A stretch of 64,000 nt of DNA from the NCBI RefSeq assembly GCF_000262545.1, contig NZ_JH660660.1, forward strand, positions 644,975 through 708,974. The letters run 5' to 3'. This DNA is from Prevotella bivia DSM 20514. GTDB taxonomy: Bacteria > Bacteroidota > Bacteroidia > Bacteroidales > Bacteroidaceae. Position numbers and translations under genes: made by a program. Under the pieces are notes generated by a model. That model was not told the DNA's origin, searched no databases, and worked only from the letters and a program-made list of their open reading frames with translations. Below are positions 42,876 through 51,509 of the stretch, one piece after another. Every line of letters begins with the position of its first letter. Position 1 is the stretch's first letter.

Positions 42876-42947
42876 TACTCTGACTGGGAATCGAACCCAG
42901 ATCAAAGGTTTAGGAAACCTACGTTCTATCCATTGAACTATCAGAGC
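42876..42947 (-). tRNA. tRNA-Arg (anticodon CCT)
   Basis: 72 nt on the minus strand. The anticodon loop TTCCTAA gives CCT. The D arm (TAGTTCAATGGATAGAAC), the T arm (CTGGGTTCGATTCCCAG) and the acceptor stem GCTCTGA/TCAGAGT (with one G-T pair) are complete. CCA is not encoded. A promoter box lies at 42965-42973. Confidence 0.93.
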
Positions 42948-42964
42948 AACAGTATTTGTGAGCT

Positions 42965-42973
42965 ACAAAGGTA
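42965..42973 (-). promoter_or_regulatory. -7 box for tRNA-Arg
   Basis: TACCTTTGT on the minus strand, 17 bp before the tRNA 5' end. Confidence 0.55.
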
Positions 42974-42988
42974 GCTATTTTCCTTTTG

Positions 42989-44650
42989 TCAGACAAAGAA
43001 CATTACAAGAATTTGAGCTATGATAACACGGATAAACATACCTAGAGGATAAACGGTAGCATAGCTTATATTGCTCGATTCGTCCTTCACCGTATCGTTA
43101 GCATAGACTAATGCCATTGGGTTTGCCATTGAACCACAAAGGATACCACAAATAGTACCAAAGTCAAATTTCTTTGTTCGCAATGCAATTGCACCCACTA
43201 TAATAAGCGGTAACATTGTTATCACAAAGCCAAGACCTATCCAAAGCAAACCTTCAGGACGCACCACCGTGCTCAAGAAATCCTTTCCAGCTTCTAAACC
43301 TAAACAAGCCAAATAAAGCGAAAGCCCCAACTTGCGAAGCATAAGAGAAGCACTTCGCGTGGTGTAAGTAACCATTCGGAAACGAGGACCAAAGGCTCCT
43401 ATCAAAATGCCCATAATAATAGGGCCTCCTGCAATGCCTAAGCGGATAGGTGCATCCATACCAGAAAAAGACAAAGGAATAGTACCTAGCGCAAGACCTA
43501 ACAACATACCGAAAAGAATACTTGCCACATTAGGCTCGTTGAGCGTCTTTACAGAGTTGCCGAGAAACTTTTCTGCTTGATCAATTGCCTCTGGCTTACC
43601 AACTATCGTTAGACGATCGCCATAACGAAGCACAAGATCGCCAGTAGCTAAAAGCTTAATATCGCCACGAAGAACACGACTTACAGTAACGCCGTAAATA
43701 TCGCGAAGATGCAAACTGCCTAAGTGCTTACCATTCAACACACTGCGAGAAAGCACTATAATACGACTTTCCATCTTTGTGTCAAGGTGGTTCCAATCGA
43801 CAGCTCCTTTGTTAAGATCGCGCTGAACCATCTTACCAAACATTATTTCCATAGCTTCTTCCTCGTGGTTACCTGTAACAACAAGGATATTATCGTCCTT
43901 TTGAAGTACGGTGTTAGGCATGGGATTAACCACCTCTTCGCCACGCCAAATACGTGAAATGATAAACTTTTGATGACTTCCTTGTGCTATAGCCCCTATT
44001 GTTTTTCCCACTATAGCAGGATTAGCTACCACAAATTGCCCTACAAAGGTGTGATTATCATTTTCGCCCGACTTCGACTTCATATCTTCTGCCTTTGCAA
44101 ATACTTTCTTAATAACTATCATAGCAAAAATCACACCTACCACACCCAATGGATAAGTTACTGCCGTGGCTAGTGCTGCACGTGCTCCGCTAACCCCTAC
44201 ATGCTGAAGGGCTTGCTGAGCAGCACCAAGAGCTGGGGTATTAGTCGTAGCTCCACTAAGGATACCCACCATATCCGACATCGGAATATGAAAAGTATAG
44301 GTGAGGGCTATCGACAACAGTGTTCCCACCAATATAACTGCTAGCGACCACATATTCAGCCCCATTCCCTCATGGCGTAAAGACCCAAAAAAGTTAGGAC
44401 CAACATGGAGACCAAGGGTATAAACAAAGAGTACCAAGCCAAAAGTTTCGCAGAATGAGAGCATTTGGGCATCAACACTAAATCCGAAATTACCAACAGC
44501 AATACCAACGAAAAACACAAAGGCTACGCCTAGAGAAATACCTGCTACTCGGATCTTACCAAGTGCAAGACCAACAGAACAGATAAGCGAAATAATAATA
44601 ACACACTGGAGGGCAGTGTGGAAAGAAAACAGCCCATTAATCCAATCCAT
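42989..44650 (-). CDS. AspT/YidE-family membrane transporter with two RCK_C domains
   Basis: 553 residues. Two blocks of membrane helices (about 10-185 and 385-553) enclose two cytoplasmic TrkA-C (RCK_C) domains (about 200-285 and 290-375; GKTIGAIA, DDNILVVTG, LHLRDIYGVTVSRV, GDRLTIVGK). This is the aspartate:alanine exchanger (AspT)-like family; the Bacteroidetes members are generally annotated as putative transporters and substrate is unknown. It follows the decayed pyridoxamine-kinase relic by five bases and probably uses the box at 44881-44889. Confidence 0.88.
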   Translation of the reverse strand: MDWINGLFSFHTALQCVIIISLICSVGLALGKIRVAGISLGVAFVFFVGIAVGNFGFSVDAQMLSFCETFGLVLFVYTLGLHVGPNFFGSLRHEGMGLNMWSLAVILVGTLLSIALTYTFHIPMSDMVGILSGATTNTPALGAAQQALQHVGVSGARAALATAVTYPLGVVGVIFAMIVIKKVFAKAEDMKSKSGENDNHTFVGQFVVANPAIVGKTIGAIAQGSHQKFIISRIWRGEEVVNPMPNTVLQKDDNILVVTGNHEEEAMEIMFGKMVQRDLNKGAVDWNHLDTKMESRIIVLSRSVLNGKHLGSLHLRDIYGVTVSRVLRGDIKLLATGDLVLRYGDRLTIVGKPEAIDQAEKFLGNSVKTLNEPNVASILFGMLLGLALGTIPLSFSGMDAPIRLGIAGGPIIMGILIGAFGPRFRMVTYTTRSASLMLRKLGLSLYLACLGLEAGKDFLSTVVRPEGLLWIGLGFVITMLPLIIVGAIALRTKKFDFGTICGILCGSMANPMALVYANDTVKDESSNISYATVYPLGMFIRVIIAQILVMFFV

Positions 44651-44655
44651 ACGCT

Positions 44656-44859
44656 CTATACTAAATTTAAATACTGCTCAAGAGAGAGCAGCAAGGCTGA
44701 AGCCTTTCTTTTCAAAACAGAGAAATCTTCTTTAACGCTATCGGTAGCTTTTAGAACGGTAAACTTACCGTAATATAAGATATTAGGCAACATCGCTGCT
44801 GTTGCTACTTTTTCATATCCTGCCATACCATTAATAAGAAGGATCTGTTTCTTACTCAT
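44656..44859 (-). pseudogene. Pyridoxamine/pyridoxal kinase, N-terminal relic
   Basis: 67 codons that start like PdxY/pyridoxamine kinases (KKQILLINGMAGYEKVATAAM, matching the family's M-A-G-Y-G-K-V-A start with G changed to E). They then jump, with about 20 family residues missing, to NILYYGKFTVLKATDSVKE, which fits the family's N-T-L-D-Y-G-K-F segment. After about residue 50 the match ends and the frame stops; an intact enzyme is about 280 residues. The phosphotransfer half is absent, so it cannot be active. It occupies the 5' end of the transporter transcript. Confidence 0.6.
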
Positions 44860-44880
44860 TTACTTACACTTTTATTGGGT

Positions 44881-44889
44881 ACAAAGGTA
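44881..44889 (-). promoter_or_regulatory. -7 box upstream of the kinase relic and AspT-like gene
   Basis: TACCTTTGT on the minus strand, 21 bp before the relic's ATG. It presumably now drives the transporter. Confidence 0.5.
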
Positions 44890-44965
44890 CAGCAAACCAT
44901 ATAAAAGACAAAATATTTAGCAACTTTTGAACCACCTTGCTACTTGCATTGGTGAAATATTTTTT

Positions 44966-45358
44966 TTATGCAAGCTTTATCATATCTACCAATTGTAAAA
45001 AATATGCTGTCGACCAAATAGCGATTTCGCTTTGATCAAGAACAAACGGCAACACATCGGCTTTCACTTGCTCTATGTTGGTAGATAAGATCTTAGCTTT
45101 TAATGTCTCAATAAACTTCCCATAACCCATCTCTATACCATTAAGCTCATATATACGCTCTTGCAAATGGGTATAATCAAGACCTATTCCTTGTCGTACA
45201 TACCACTCAAAATCATACCAATCACGACCTTTCGCTCTATTTTTCTAATTGCGAAAAGTAAGCGCATGTAGCTTACCAGCAAACAAATCAGGCAAAGTAA
45301 AGCATCTTATCATAAAACTAGAGGGGCGTAACAACAGTTTTTGTTCTATTACCCATTT
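44966..45358 (-). pseudogene. AbiEii/AbiGii-type nucleotidyltransferase toxin, C-terminal relic
   Basis: 131 codons in one frame on the minus strand, without a start and with an in-frame TAG at 45245-45247. The read-through peptide is typical of the AbiEii toxin C-terminus: RPSSFMIRCFTLPDLF, AGKLHALTFRN, stop, KNRAKGRDWYDFEWYVR, then GKFIETLKAKI, VLPFVLDQSEIAIW and STAYFLQLVDMIKLA. Relatives have Trp at the stop position, so TGG to TAG explains it. The N-terminal nucleotidyltransferase domain is missing upstream of a stop at 45359-45361, and no AbiEi antitoxin is nearby. This is a dead type IV toxin-antitoxin or phage-defence gene. Confidence 0.75.
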
Positions 45359-45413
45359 TTACCATCTTCCTATCTAATTCGTTCATAATCCTTCAATCTT
45401 TCGGAAACAAATA

Positions 45414-45474
45414 CAGTAAAATTCTGCACAGAAAAGGAAGAAAAAAAAATCCTTTTCTATGCAGAATTTTACTG
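45414..45474 (-). terminator. Terminator of the 45520-46056 gene
   Basis: Arms of 25 bp (starting CAGTAAAATTCTGCA) with one mismatch and an A/T-rich 10-nt centre; a very strong hairpin. The minus-strand tail is TATTTGTTTC. Confidence 0.75.
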
Positions 45475-45519
45475 TTTTAACTATCTTCCTATCATTAAGA
45501 AGATAGCTTGTAAGAAAGT

Positions 45520-46056
45520 TTATTCTACAGTAAATGTAGTTACTTTCATACTATTCTTTTCATTCGTATTATTTGGGTCACCTATAACAATACCATATTC
45601 ACCTGGCTGCAAATCCTCTAAAAGTAATAAATATGAACTTTTGCCATACTTCTTTGCCTTAAATTCTACACTAGAAAGATTGTTTGTCTCAGTCTTAGAC
45701 AGCGTACCAGATTCTGCAAGTTGATACCTACGTTCCTTCTTGGTAACATCAAACTTAAAAATACTAATAAAAGAGTTTGGATCTGTTGTATTATCCTTTG
45801 CTCTTATAATAAGACGGGTTGTTGCAGCTCCTTTTATGGTGCTAGCAGAATGTACACCAGCCAAAGTTAAGCGCGACTTAACTTTACCAATACCTACAAG
45901 ATATAAGCTAGCACCTGCTTTGGTTTTTACTGTGCCATTTTCTCGTTTTAAAAGCACTCCCTGACCATTTGAGGTTAGCAAAAGTGTTTCGTCTGCAAAC
46001 TCTGGTTCTGAAACTGTTACTTGGGCATTAATAGAGATACCGCAAATCAACATCAC
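45520..46056 (-). CDS. Exported protein of unknown function
   Basis: 178 residues from the GTG at 46056 (an ATG follows at 46053). The predicted signal peptide seems cut at the front: reading on upstream in frame gives IKKIFLLFVMLICGISINAQ, a complete signal sequence whose first codon is ATA (46078-46080) where ATG would be expected. The mature part (about 160 residues) looks all-beta, with GKSSYLLLLEDLQPGEYGIVIGD near the end, the kind of edge-strand motif found in Bacteroidetes periplasmic or surface domains. No family is recognised. It follows no operon partner and has its own terminator. Confidence 0.65.
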   Translation of the reverse strand: MMLICGISINAQVTVSEPEFADETLLLTSNGQGVLLKRENGTVKTKAGASLYLVGIGKVKSRLTLAGVHSASTIKGAATTRLIIRAKDNTTDPNSFISIFKFDVTKKERRYQLAESGTLSKTETNNLSSVEFKAKKYGKSSYLLLLEDLQPGEYGIVIGDPNNTNEKNSMKVTTFTVE

Positions 46057-46178
46057 AAATAATAAAAAAATCTTTTTTATATCCTTATATATAAATAGTT
46101 TAAATTAGGTGGTAAAGGTACATAAAATAATTAATAAAAACAAGTCTAAAACTTATTTAATTATCAAATAAAAAGAAA

Positions 46179-46215
46179 CTGCTCATCTCTCAAAAATGAT
46201 TGAAAAGATGAGCAG
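46179..46215 (-). terminator. Terminator of the porin-family gene
   Basis: Perfect 10-bp stem CTGCTCATCT/AGATGAGCAG with a 17-nt loop; the minus-strand tail is TTTCTTTTTATTT. Confidence 0.7.
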
Positions 46216-46247
46216 CTTATACTTTTGGTTTTATCTATTTCGTAGAT

Positions 46248-46829
46248 TTAAAGATCGAACTTGTAGCCAAGTGTTATATGGAAAACACTGTTCTTATTAC
46301 TTACCTCGCCTCCCTTAGCAATATTTGTTAATCCCCAATTATAGCGAGCATCAAGCACAAAGTTCTTATATTCGTAAGAAACACCTACAGGGATTGAAAA
46401 ATCTACAGTATTCACACCATCTTGGGTTCCTGTAACTGACACACCTTCAGCTTCTACTTTAGTCTTGTGGGTTACATTAAAACCTGGCTGAATACCTAGC
46501 TTTACTGCCAAACCAGGAGCTACATAAACGTTCGCAAGGATAGGAACATTAATATAATCGAGCTTGAATGTGGTTTTTTCCTTGTCTTCTTCAGACTTAG
46601 CTCCTTGCATAGAATACAAAGCACCAGCACTAACAGAGAACATATCGGTAACTTGATACTCTAATTCCGCACCCAAAACGCCACCAATACGACAGTCAGC
46701 CTTCGATTTGGTAATATTTGCAATACTCAAACCTACCTTTGGCTGAACAGTAAAAGCTCCTACTGCATGTTGTGCAAATGCAGAAGCCGATGTAATCATC
46801 AAAGCTGCTGCCAATAATAACTTCTTCAT
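46248..46829 (-). CDS. Outer-membrane beta-barrel (porin/PorT-like) protein
   Basis: 193 residues. The signal peptide MKKLLLAAALMITSASAFAQ is followed by an eight-strand-type barrel (QPKVGLSIANI, GAELEYQVTDMFSVSAGALYSM, KLDYINVPILANVYV, GIQPGFNV, VGVSYEYKNFVLDARYNWG, HITLGYKFDL). Ending in a hydrophobic residue after alternating strands, it matches the outer-membrane beta-barrel family PF13568. Such small barrels are abundant in Bacteroidetes and usually of unknown function. Confidence 0.88.
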   Translation of the reverse strand: MKKLLLAAALMITSASAFAQHAVGAFTVQPKVGLSIANITKSKADCRIGGVLGAELEYQVTDMFSVSAGALYSMQGAKSEEDKEKTTFKLDYINVPILANVYVAPGLAVKLGIQPGFNVTHKTKVEAEGVSVTGTQDGVNTVDFSIPVGVSYEYKNFVLDARYNWGLTNIAKGGEVSNKNSVFHITLGYKFDL

Positions 46830-46878
46830 AATAACATTTAGTTTATAAAAATCTTTTTGTTAAATAATTAATATTGCT

Positions 46879-46887
46879 GCAAAATTA
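46879..46887 (-). promoter_or_regulatory. -7 box for the porin-family gene
   Basis: TAATTTTGC on the minus strand, 49 bp upstream of the ATG. Confidence 0.5.
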
Positions 46888-46930
46888 TACAAATTATTTA
46901 AAATCACCAAAGATTTAACCAACATTATTT

Positions 46931-47875
46931 CTATTTATCTTTATTGATAATATAAATACCAAACGTTGCCAGCACTCCTGCTACAACATACTTCCAATAA
47001 AACACTTCATTAAGACACAAGCATGAGCTAACAGCACCAATAACGGGGATGAGCGAATTGTAAATGGCAACCTTGCCAACAGGATTGCAACTGATGAGCT
47101 TATTATATAAGGTAAAACCCGTAGTAGATATGCCTATCAGGAGCAATAATATTAAAATGCCCCACCCTGTAACTGCTGGCAATGTCCCACCCATCATCAG
47201 TCCGGGGACGACAAGCATTGCTCCTCCTAGAGCCAAACTGTAACCTGTACCTACAAAAATATCTATGCGCTTGCCTAATCCTCGTGTTAAAAGCGATGCA
47301 AAAGCAGAACAAAGGGCGTTTAACGCTATCATACCATCGCCAAGCCATGAGAAACCAGTATCCGATTGCACGTTACCAACATTCAGCACGGCTATACCTG
47401 CAAAACCTACGATACACCCAACTAACTTGTTTCTCGTCATTTTGTCGCTTTTAAAAAAGAGGCATGCAAGGATCACAACAGAAAAAGTACTGAGCGAATT
47501 GAGCAATGCGGCACGCGAACCAGCACTATGCGATAAGCCAAAATAGAAGAAGGCATAATGGAGGGTAGTGTTGAGGAGGGCATAACCTAGGATAAATCCA
47601 TAGTTGGTTTTAGCACGAACAGAAAACGATCGGTGCAGCAGCTTTGCCATAACAAGGATAATAACACCCGAGAGAAAGAAGCGGATACCTGCAAAAAGCA
47701 TCTTCGAACCCGTCATATCGGGAGTTATCTGAAATGCTGCAAAGCCCAACTTGATAAGCGGATAAGCCCACCCCCACACCAATGCTGCCGTAAGCGCAAA
47801 GATAGTTACCCACAATGGGCGTTGAAACATGCTATGGGGTGTTTCCGCTAAAGTTTTTCCTTTTCCAGTCATCAT
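46931..47875 (-). CDS. EamA/DMT-family transporter
   Basis: 314 residues with about ten membrane helices in two EamA repeats (first from LWVTIFALTAALVWGWAYPLIKL, second from SWLGDGMIALNALCSAFASLL). DMT transporters export metabolites or amino acids; the substrate cannot be assigned. The start has an unusually good Shine-Dalgarno (AAAGGAG, five bases before the ATG at 47875), and the leader contains a palindrome, which together suggest regulation. Confidence 0.88.
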   Translation of the reverse strand: MMTGKGKTLAETPHSMFQRPLWVTIFALTAALVWGWAYPLIKLGFAAFQITPDMTGSKMLFAGIRFFLSGVIILVMAKLLHRSFSVRAKTNYGFILGYALLNTTLHYAFFYFGLSHSAGSRAALLNSLSTFSVVILACLFFKSDKMTRNKLVGCIVGFAGIAVLNVGNVQSDTGFSWLGDGMIALNALCSAFASLLTRGLGKRIDIFVGTGYSLALGGAMLVVPGLMMGGTLPAVTGWGILILLLLIGISTTGFTLYNKLISCNPVGKVAIYNSLIPVIGAVSSCLCLNEVFYWKYVVAGVLATFGIYIINKDK

Positions 47876-47884
47876 ACTCCTTTT

Positions 47885-47912
47885 ACCTTATATATAATAA
47901 GGTGCAAAGGTA
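47885..47912 (-). promoter_or_regulatory. Promoter with palindromic operator for the DMT transporter
   Basis: TACCTTTGC (47904-47912, minus strand) is followed at once by ACCTTAT-N5-ATAAGGT (47885-47903), a perfect 7-bp palindrome at the expected transcription start, and then AAAAGGAG. Confidence 0.5.
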
Positions 47913-48044
47913 CGGCTTTTATATCATTCATGAGTCCTCCCTCTGCTATCATTTCAGAAAAGATATGCGCTAAATGTTCAAAAAATAAGCTTTCGTAGAG
48001 TAATCGTTTACCTCTCGCCCGTCAATAGGCAAGCTTTCACTATA

Positions 48045-48298
48045 AAAAATAATTTATTTTTGAGTTGTTTTTAATTTATTTTCAACTGAAAAATAAATTA
48101 AAAATACCCGCAAAAGATAACCTTTTATCACTAAAAAGGTATTTTTTTACCACAAAAAAGATCATCAACAGATAGAAAAAAGTTATTAAAAACACACTAC
48201 ACCTCTGTTTTTCAGCAGTTTAAGCCACAAGTTACTATGCCCAACATACTGTGTTACTATGTAAAAAATACTATGCTACTATGTAAAAAATACAAAAA
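48045..48298. repeat. 22-bp-period array (about 11 units), mixed types
   Basis: Units at about 48045, 48067, 48088, 48110, 48132 and 48154 are AT-rich or AAAAGATAACCTTTTA-type palindromes. At 48233, 48255 and 48277 the motif TACTATG recurs, again every 22 bp, with TACTATGTAAAAAATAC exactly repeated. Period and phase hold from end to end although the motif changes. Confidence 0.65.
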
Positions 48299-48331
48299 GT
48301 GGACTTGCTACTAATGTAACAAGCCCACTTT
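48296..48331 (-). terminator. Terminator of secDF
   Basis: AAAGTGGACTTG pairs with CAAGCCCACTTT (one G-U in the minus-strand RNA, 12-nt loop). It lies 48 bp after the secDF stop. Confidence 0.7.
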
Positions 48332-48379
48332 ATTATTTTACCTAATAATGTTATTCTCTTAATGAGGATAACAAGTGCT

Positions 48380-51300
48380 TTATACTTTTGCAGCCAATTC
48401 TGCCTTTGCTTCCTCCGCCTCAATCTTATGTCCCATTACAATGTAGGCAATAGGAGATGCGATGAAAATAGAAGAAAGTGTACCGATAATAATACCGATG
48501 ATCATTGCAAATGAGAAGCTACGTGTACTATCACCACCAAGAATAAAGATAGCAAACAATACGATCAAGGTACTAAACGAAGTATTGATGGTACGCGACA
48601 AAGTTTCATTAATTGACTCATTGAAAAGTCTTTGCAATCCATACTTAGCTAATGTAGACTTATGCTTACCCATATTCTCACGGATACGGTCGAACACTAC
48701 CACTGTATCATTGATATCATAACCAATTACTGTTAAGATAGCACCGATGAAAGTTTGGTCGATTTCAAGCGAGAAGCCTATCCAGCCATGACACAACGAG
48801 AATATTCCCACTACGATTGTAGTATCAAGAATCAAACCAACGATAGAACCTACAGAGAAACCAATGTTGCGGAAACGTAGTAAGATGTACAAGAAGATGA
48901 ATACAATCGCTAAACCTACACTAATAAAAGCATTTGTTGTAATGTTCTTAGCGATAGAAGGACCTACCTTAGCACTCTGAATAATAGAGCCACCTTCGCG
49001 AATATCAGGGTTTTTAAACTTAGCAACGCTTTCTTGAGAAACGTAGTTATGCTTCTTCAATGTTGCATAAAGGATATTCTCTGCCTGATCATCATCGTCC
49101 TTAGAAGAGTCGACATTCCAGTTGGTAGATACACGAATGGTCTTGCCATCAGTACCAATAGCGATAACGGTAGTTGTTGCAGCCTTGCCCTTATTAGCAC
49201 CTTCGGTATTAACGAAAGCACCATCAAAGATCTTACGAATATCTTCTACAGGAGCAGGCTTAGACAATGTAATAACATAGTTACGGCCACCAGTGAACTC
49301 AATGCTACGACTTAGACCACGAACAGCGAAACTTACAATACAAATCACTATTGCGATACCCCAAATAGTAAACGACTTCTTGTGCATTTGCATAAAACGC
49401 ATACTGGTATTCTGCAACAAATTCTTGCTAATACCTGTTGTAAATGAAAGGTGAAGCCACTTATCATTATTAACACGGCTCTCAAATACTAAACGAGTCA
49501 AGAATACTGCTGTGAAGAAAGAGATAATCAAGCCAATGATCAAAGTGGTGGCAAAGCCGCGAATAGGACCTGTACCTGTAACAAGAAGGATCACACCCGT
49601 GATCAATGAGGTCAGGTTAGAGTCGAAGATCGCAGAGAACGCATTCTTATAACCTTCATGAAGGGCTTGCTTCATTCCCTTTCCAAGACGAAGTTCTTCC
49701 TTAATACGCTCATAAATAAGCACGTTAGCATCTACCGCCGTACCTAAAGTAAGCACGATACCAGCAATACCTGGCATGGTGAGTGCCGACTGGAAGGATG
49801 CCATAATACCAAGTGTGAAGAATAAGTTAGCGATCAATGCCGAGTTAGCCATCATACCTGGGATAAAGCCATACATAGCTATCATGTAGAACATGAGCAA
49901 TACAAAGGCAATAGCAAATGATATAAGCCCCTGCTGGATAGACTGTGCACCAAGTGTAGGACCTACTACTTCTTCCTGAACAATCTTAGCAGGAGCAGGC
50001 ATACGACCAGACTTTAAGGTGTTAGCCAAGTCTTTTGTATCAGCAACAGTAAATGAACCTGAAATAGACGACTGACCACCATCGATCTCGGTATTGATAC
50101 GTGGAGCTGTATAAACTACACCGTCCAATACTACAGCAATAGCTTTACCAACATTAGCCTTTGTCAACGCAGCCCATTCGCGTGCACCTTCTGAGTTCAT
50201 ACTCATGCTAACTTCAGGCTTACCAAACTGGTCGAACTGGTCTTTAGCATCTGTAATAACATCGCCTTCCAAAGGAGCACGACCATCGGAAGTTGTAACT
50301 TTCAGTGCATGTAACTCGAAGGTATTCTTTACTTGGATGTTATCAGCAGGCTTAGCACTCCATAATAGACGTAAGTCGGTTGGTAATACTTGCTTAGCAA
50401 GCTGGCTATGGATGAGCTTGTTAATAGCTGCTGTATCACGAACATTTGCATAACCTACGACACTAAGCGCATCGCCAGGAATGAGTTGTAGGCGTGATAG
50501 CAATGGGTGTTGCTTCTTCAAAGCCTCTGCACCAGCAGCTTCTTTGCTAGCACCAGCAGCCTTACCAAAGGCTTTCTTAGCTGCGGTAAGTGCTATTTTG
50601 TTAGTAGATGCAGTAGTAGCTTTTACAGAATCTGTAGCAGTAGTATCAGGCTTTGTGTCGCCATTAGCTAGGCGTTGGTCGAGCTGCTGCAAGTATGGAG
50701 CAACCTCTTGGTTATTATAAGTTTCCCAAAACTCTAGGTTAGCCGAACCTTGCAATAGCTTACGCATACGCTCAGGCTCACGGATACCGGGCATTTCTAC
50801 CATCAATCTGCCTTCTTGCCCCTCTAATTTTTGGATGTTTGGCTGAACAACACCATACTGGTCAATACGATTACGAACCACATTATATGAGTTGTCAATA
50901 GCAGCAGTTACCTCTGCACGCAAAGCTTTCTCAACTTCGCTATCTGTACTCTGTGTACTTACCTTTCCCTTTAGCTGTTGAGTAGCAAAGATTTCAGCAA
51001 GTTTGTGTCCAGGAGCATTCTTCTGATAAGCCTTAATAAATAGCGAAATAAAGTTGCCCTGACCAGCTAATTCTTGTTCTTTAGCTTCATTAAGCGACTT
51101 AACATAAGCAGGATCTGTCTTGTGATCGGCTAGCATGTCAACAACATCAGGTACTGAAATTTCTAGTACTACGTTCATACCACCCTTCAAGTCAAGACCT
51201 AAGCCTATCTGAGTTTCAAGGCATTTTTGGTAAGAATAAATACCCAAATACTTCACAGAATCTTTGTAATCCTGCTGTGCAATAGGGTCTTTAATCTTTG

Positions 51301-51406
51301 CAGCCTGCCCATCATAATAGCTTGTAGCTACCGAAAAAGACAGGTAAAAGATACTTGCTAGTGTCAATAAGACAGCTACGCAAATGACTAATCCTTTGTT
51401 TTGCAT
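48380..51406 (-). CDS. secDF: Protein translocase SecD-SecF fusion
   Basis: 1008 residues, twelve membrane helices in all. The SecD half (1 to ~655) has the first helix, the large periplasmic domain starting GLDLKGGMNVVLEI (74-87), an Ala/Thr/Lys-rich insert (about 258-310) and the GTAVDANVLIYERIKEEL membrane motif. The SecF half (~660-1008) has GLSRSIEFTGGRNY and GYDINDTVVVFDRIREN. It uses the proton gradient to pull exported proteins through SecYEG on the periplasmic side. Fused secDF is the rule in Bacteroidetes. The promoter box is at 51453-51461. Confidence 0.97.
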   Translation of the reverse strand: MQNKGLVICVAVLLTLASIFYLSFSVATSYYDGQAAKIKDPIAQQDYKDSVKYLGIYSYQKCLETQIGLGLDLKGGMNVVLEISVPDVVDMLADHKTDPAYVKSLNEAKEQELAGQGNFISLFIKAYQKNAPGHKLAEIFATQQLKGKVSTQSTDSEVEKALRAEVTAAIDNSYNVVRNRIDQYGVVQPNIQKLEGQEGRLMVEMPGIREPERMRKLLQGSANLEFWETYNNQEVAPYLQQLDQRLANGDTKPDTTATDSVKATTASTNKIALTAAKKAFGKAAGASKEAAGAEALKKQHPLLSRLQLIPGDALSVVGYANVRDTAAINKLIHSQLAKQVLPTDLRLLWSAKPADNIQVKNTFELHALKVTTSDGRAPLEGDVITDAKDQFDQFGKPEVSMSMNSEGAREWAALTKANVGKAIAVVLDGVVYTAPRINTEIDGGQSSISGSFTVADTKDLANTLKSGRMPAPAKIVQEEVVGPTLGAQSIQQGLISFAIAFVLLMFYMIAMYGFIPGMMANSALIANLFFTLGIMASFQSALTMPGIAGIVLTLGTAVDANVLIYERIKEELRLGKGMKQALHEGYKNAFSAIFDSNLTSLITGVILLVTGTGPIRGFATTLIIGLIISFFTAVFLTRLVFESRVNNDKWLHLSFTTGISKNLLQNTSMRFMQMHKKSFTIWGIAIVICIVSFAVRGLSRSIEFTGGRNYVITLSKPAPVEDIRKIFDGAFVNTEGANKGKAATTTVIAIGTDGKTIRVSTNWNVDSSKDDDDQAENILYATLKKHNYVSQESVAKFKNPDIREGGSIIQSAKVGPSIAKNITTNAFISVGLAIVFIFLYILLRFRNIGFSVGSIVGLILDTTIVVGIFSLCHGWIGFSLEIDQTFIGAILTVIGYDINDTVVVFDRIRENMGKHKSTLAKYGLQRLFNESINETLSRTINTSFSTLIVLFAIFILGGDSTRSFSFAMIIGIIIGTLSSIFIASPIAYIVMGHKIEAEEAKAELAAKV

Positions 51407-51452
51407 TTTATTTATTTGATTTAATTATTATTTGCTATATATTATAAGGTAT

Positions 51453-51461
51453 GCAAAGATA
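51453..51461 (-). promoter_or_regulatory. -7 box for secDF
   Basis: TATCTTTGC on the minus strand, 46 bp upstream of the ATG. Confidence 0.6.
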
Positions 51462-51509
51462 ATGAATTTTTCACATTATGAGAAATTAATTATGCACAAA
51501 TCGTTTCTA

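Larger units (their letters stand above)
47876..48379. other. 504-bp intergenic region between DMT and secDF genes
   Basis: This contains the transporter promoter, a long 22-bp-period array (about 48045-48298) and the secDF terminator (48296-48331). No gene is supported. Confidence 0.75.

Noticed and set aside
42989..44650. Potassium channel/TrkA system
   Set aside because: The RCK_C domains are embedded between two transporter helix blocks of AspT/YidE type and there is no pore motif.
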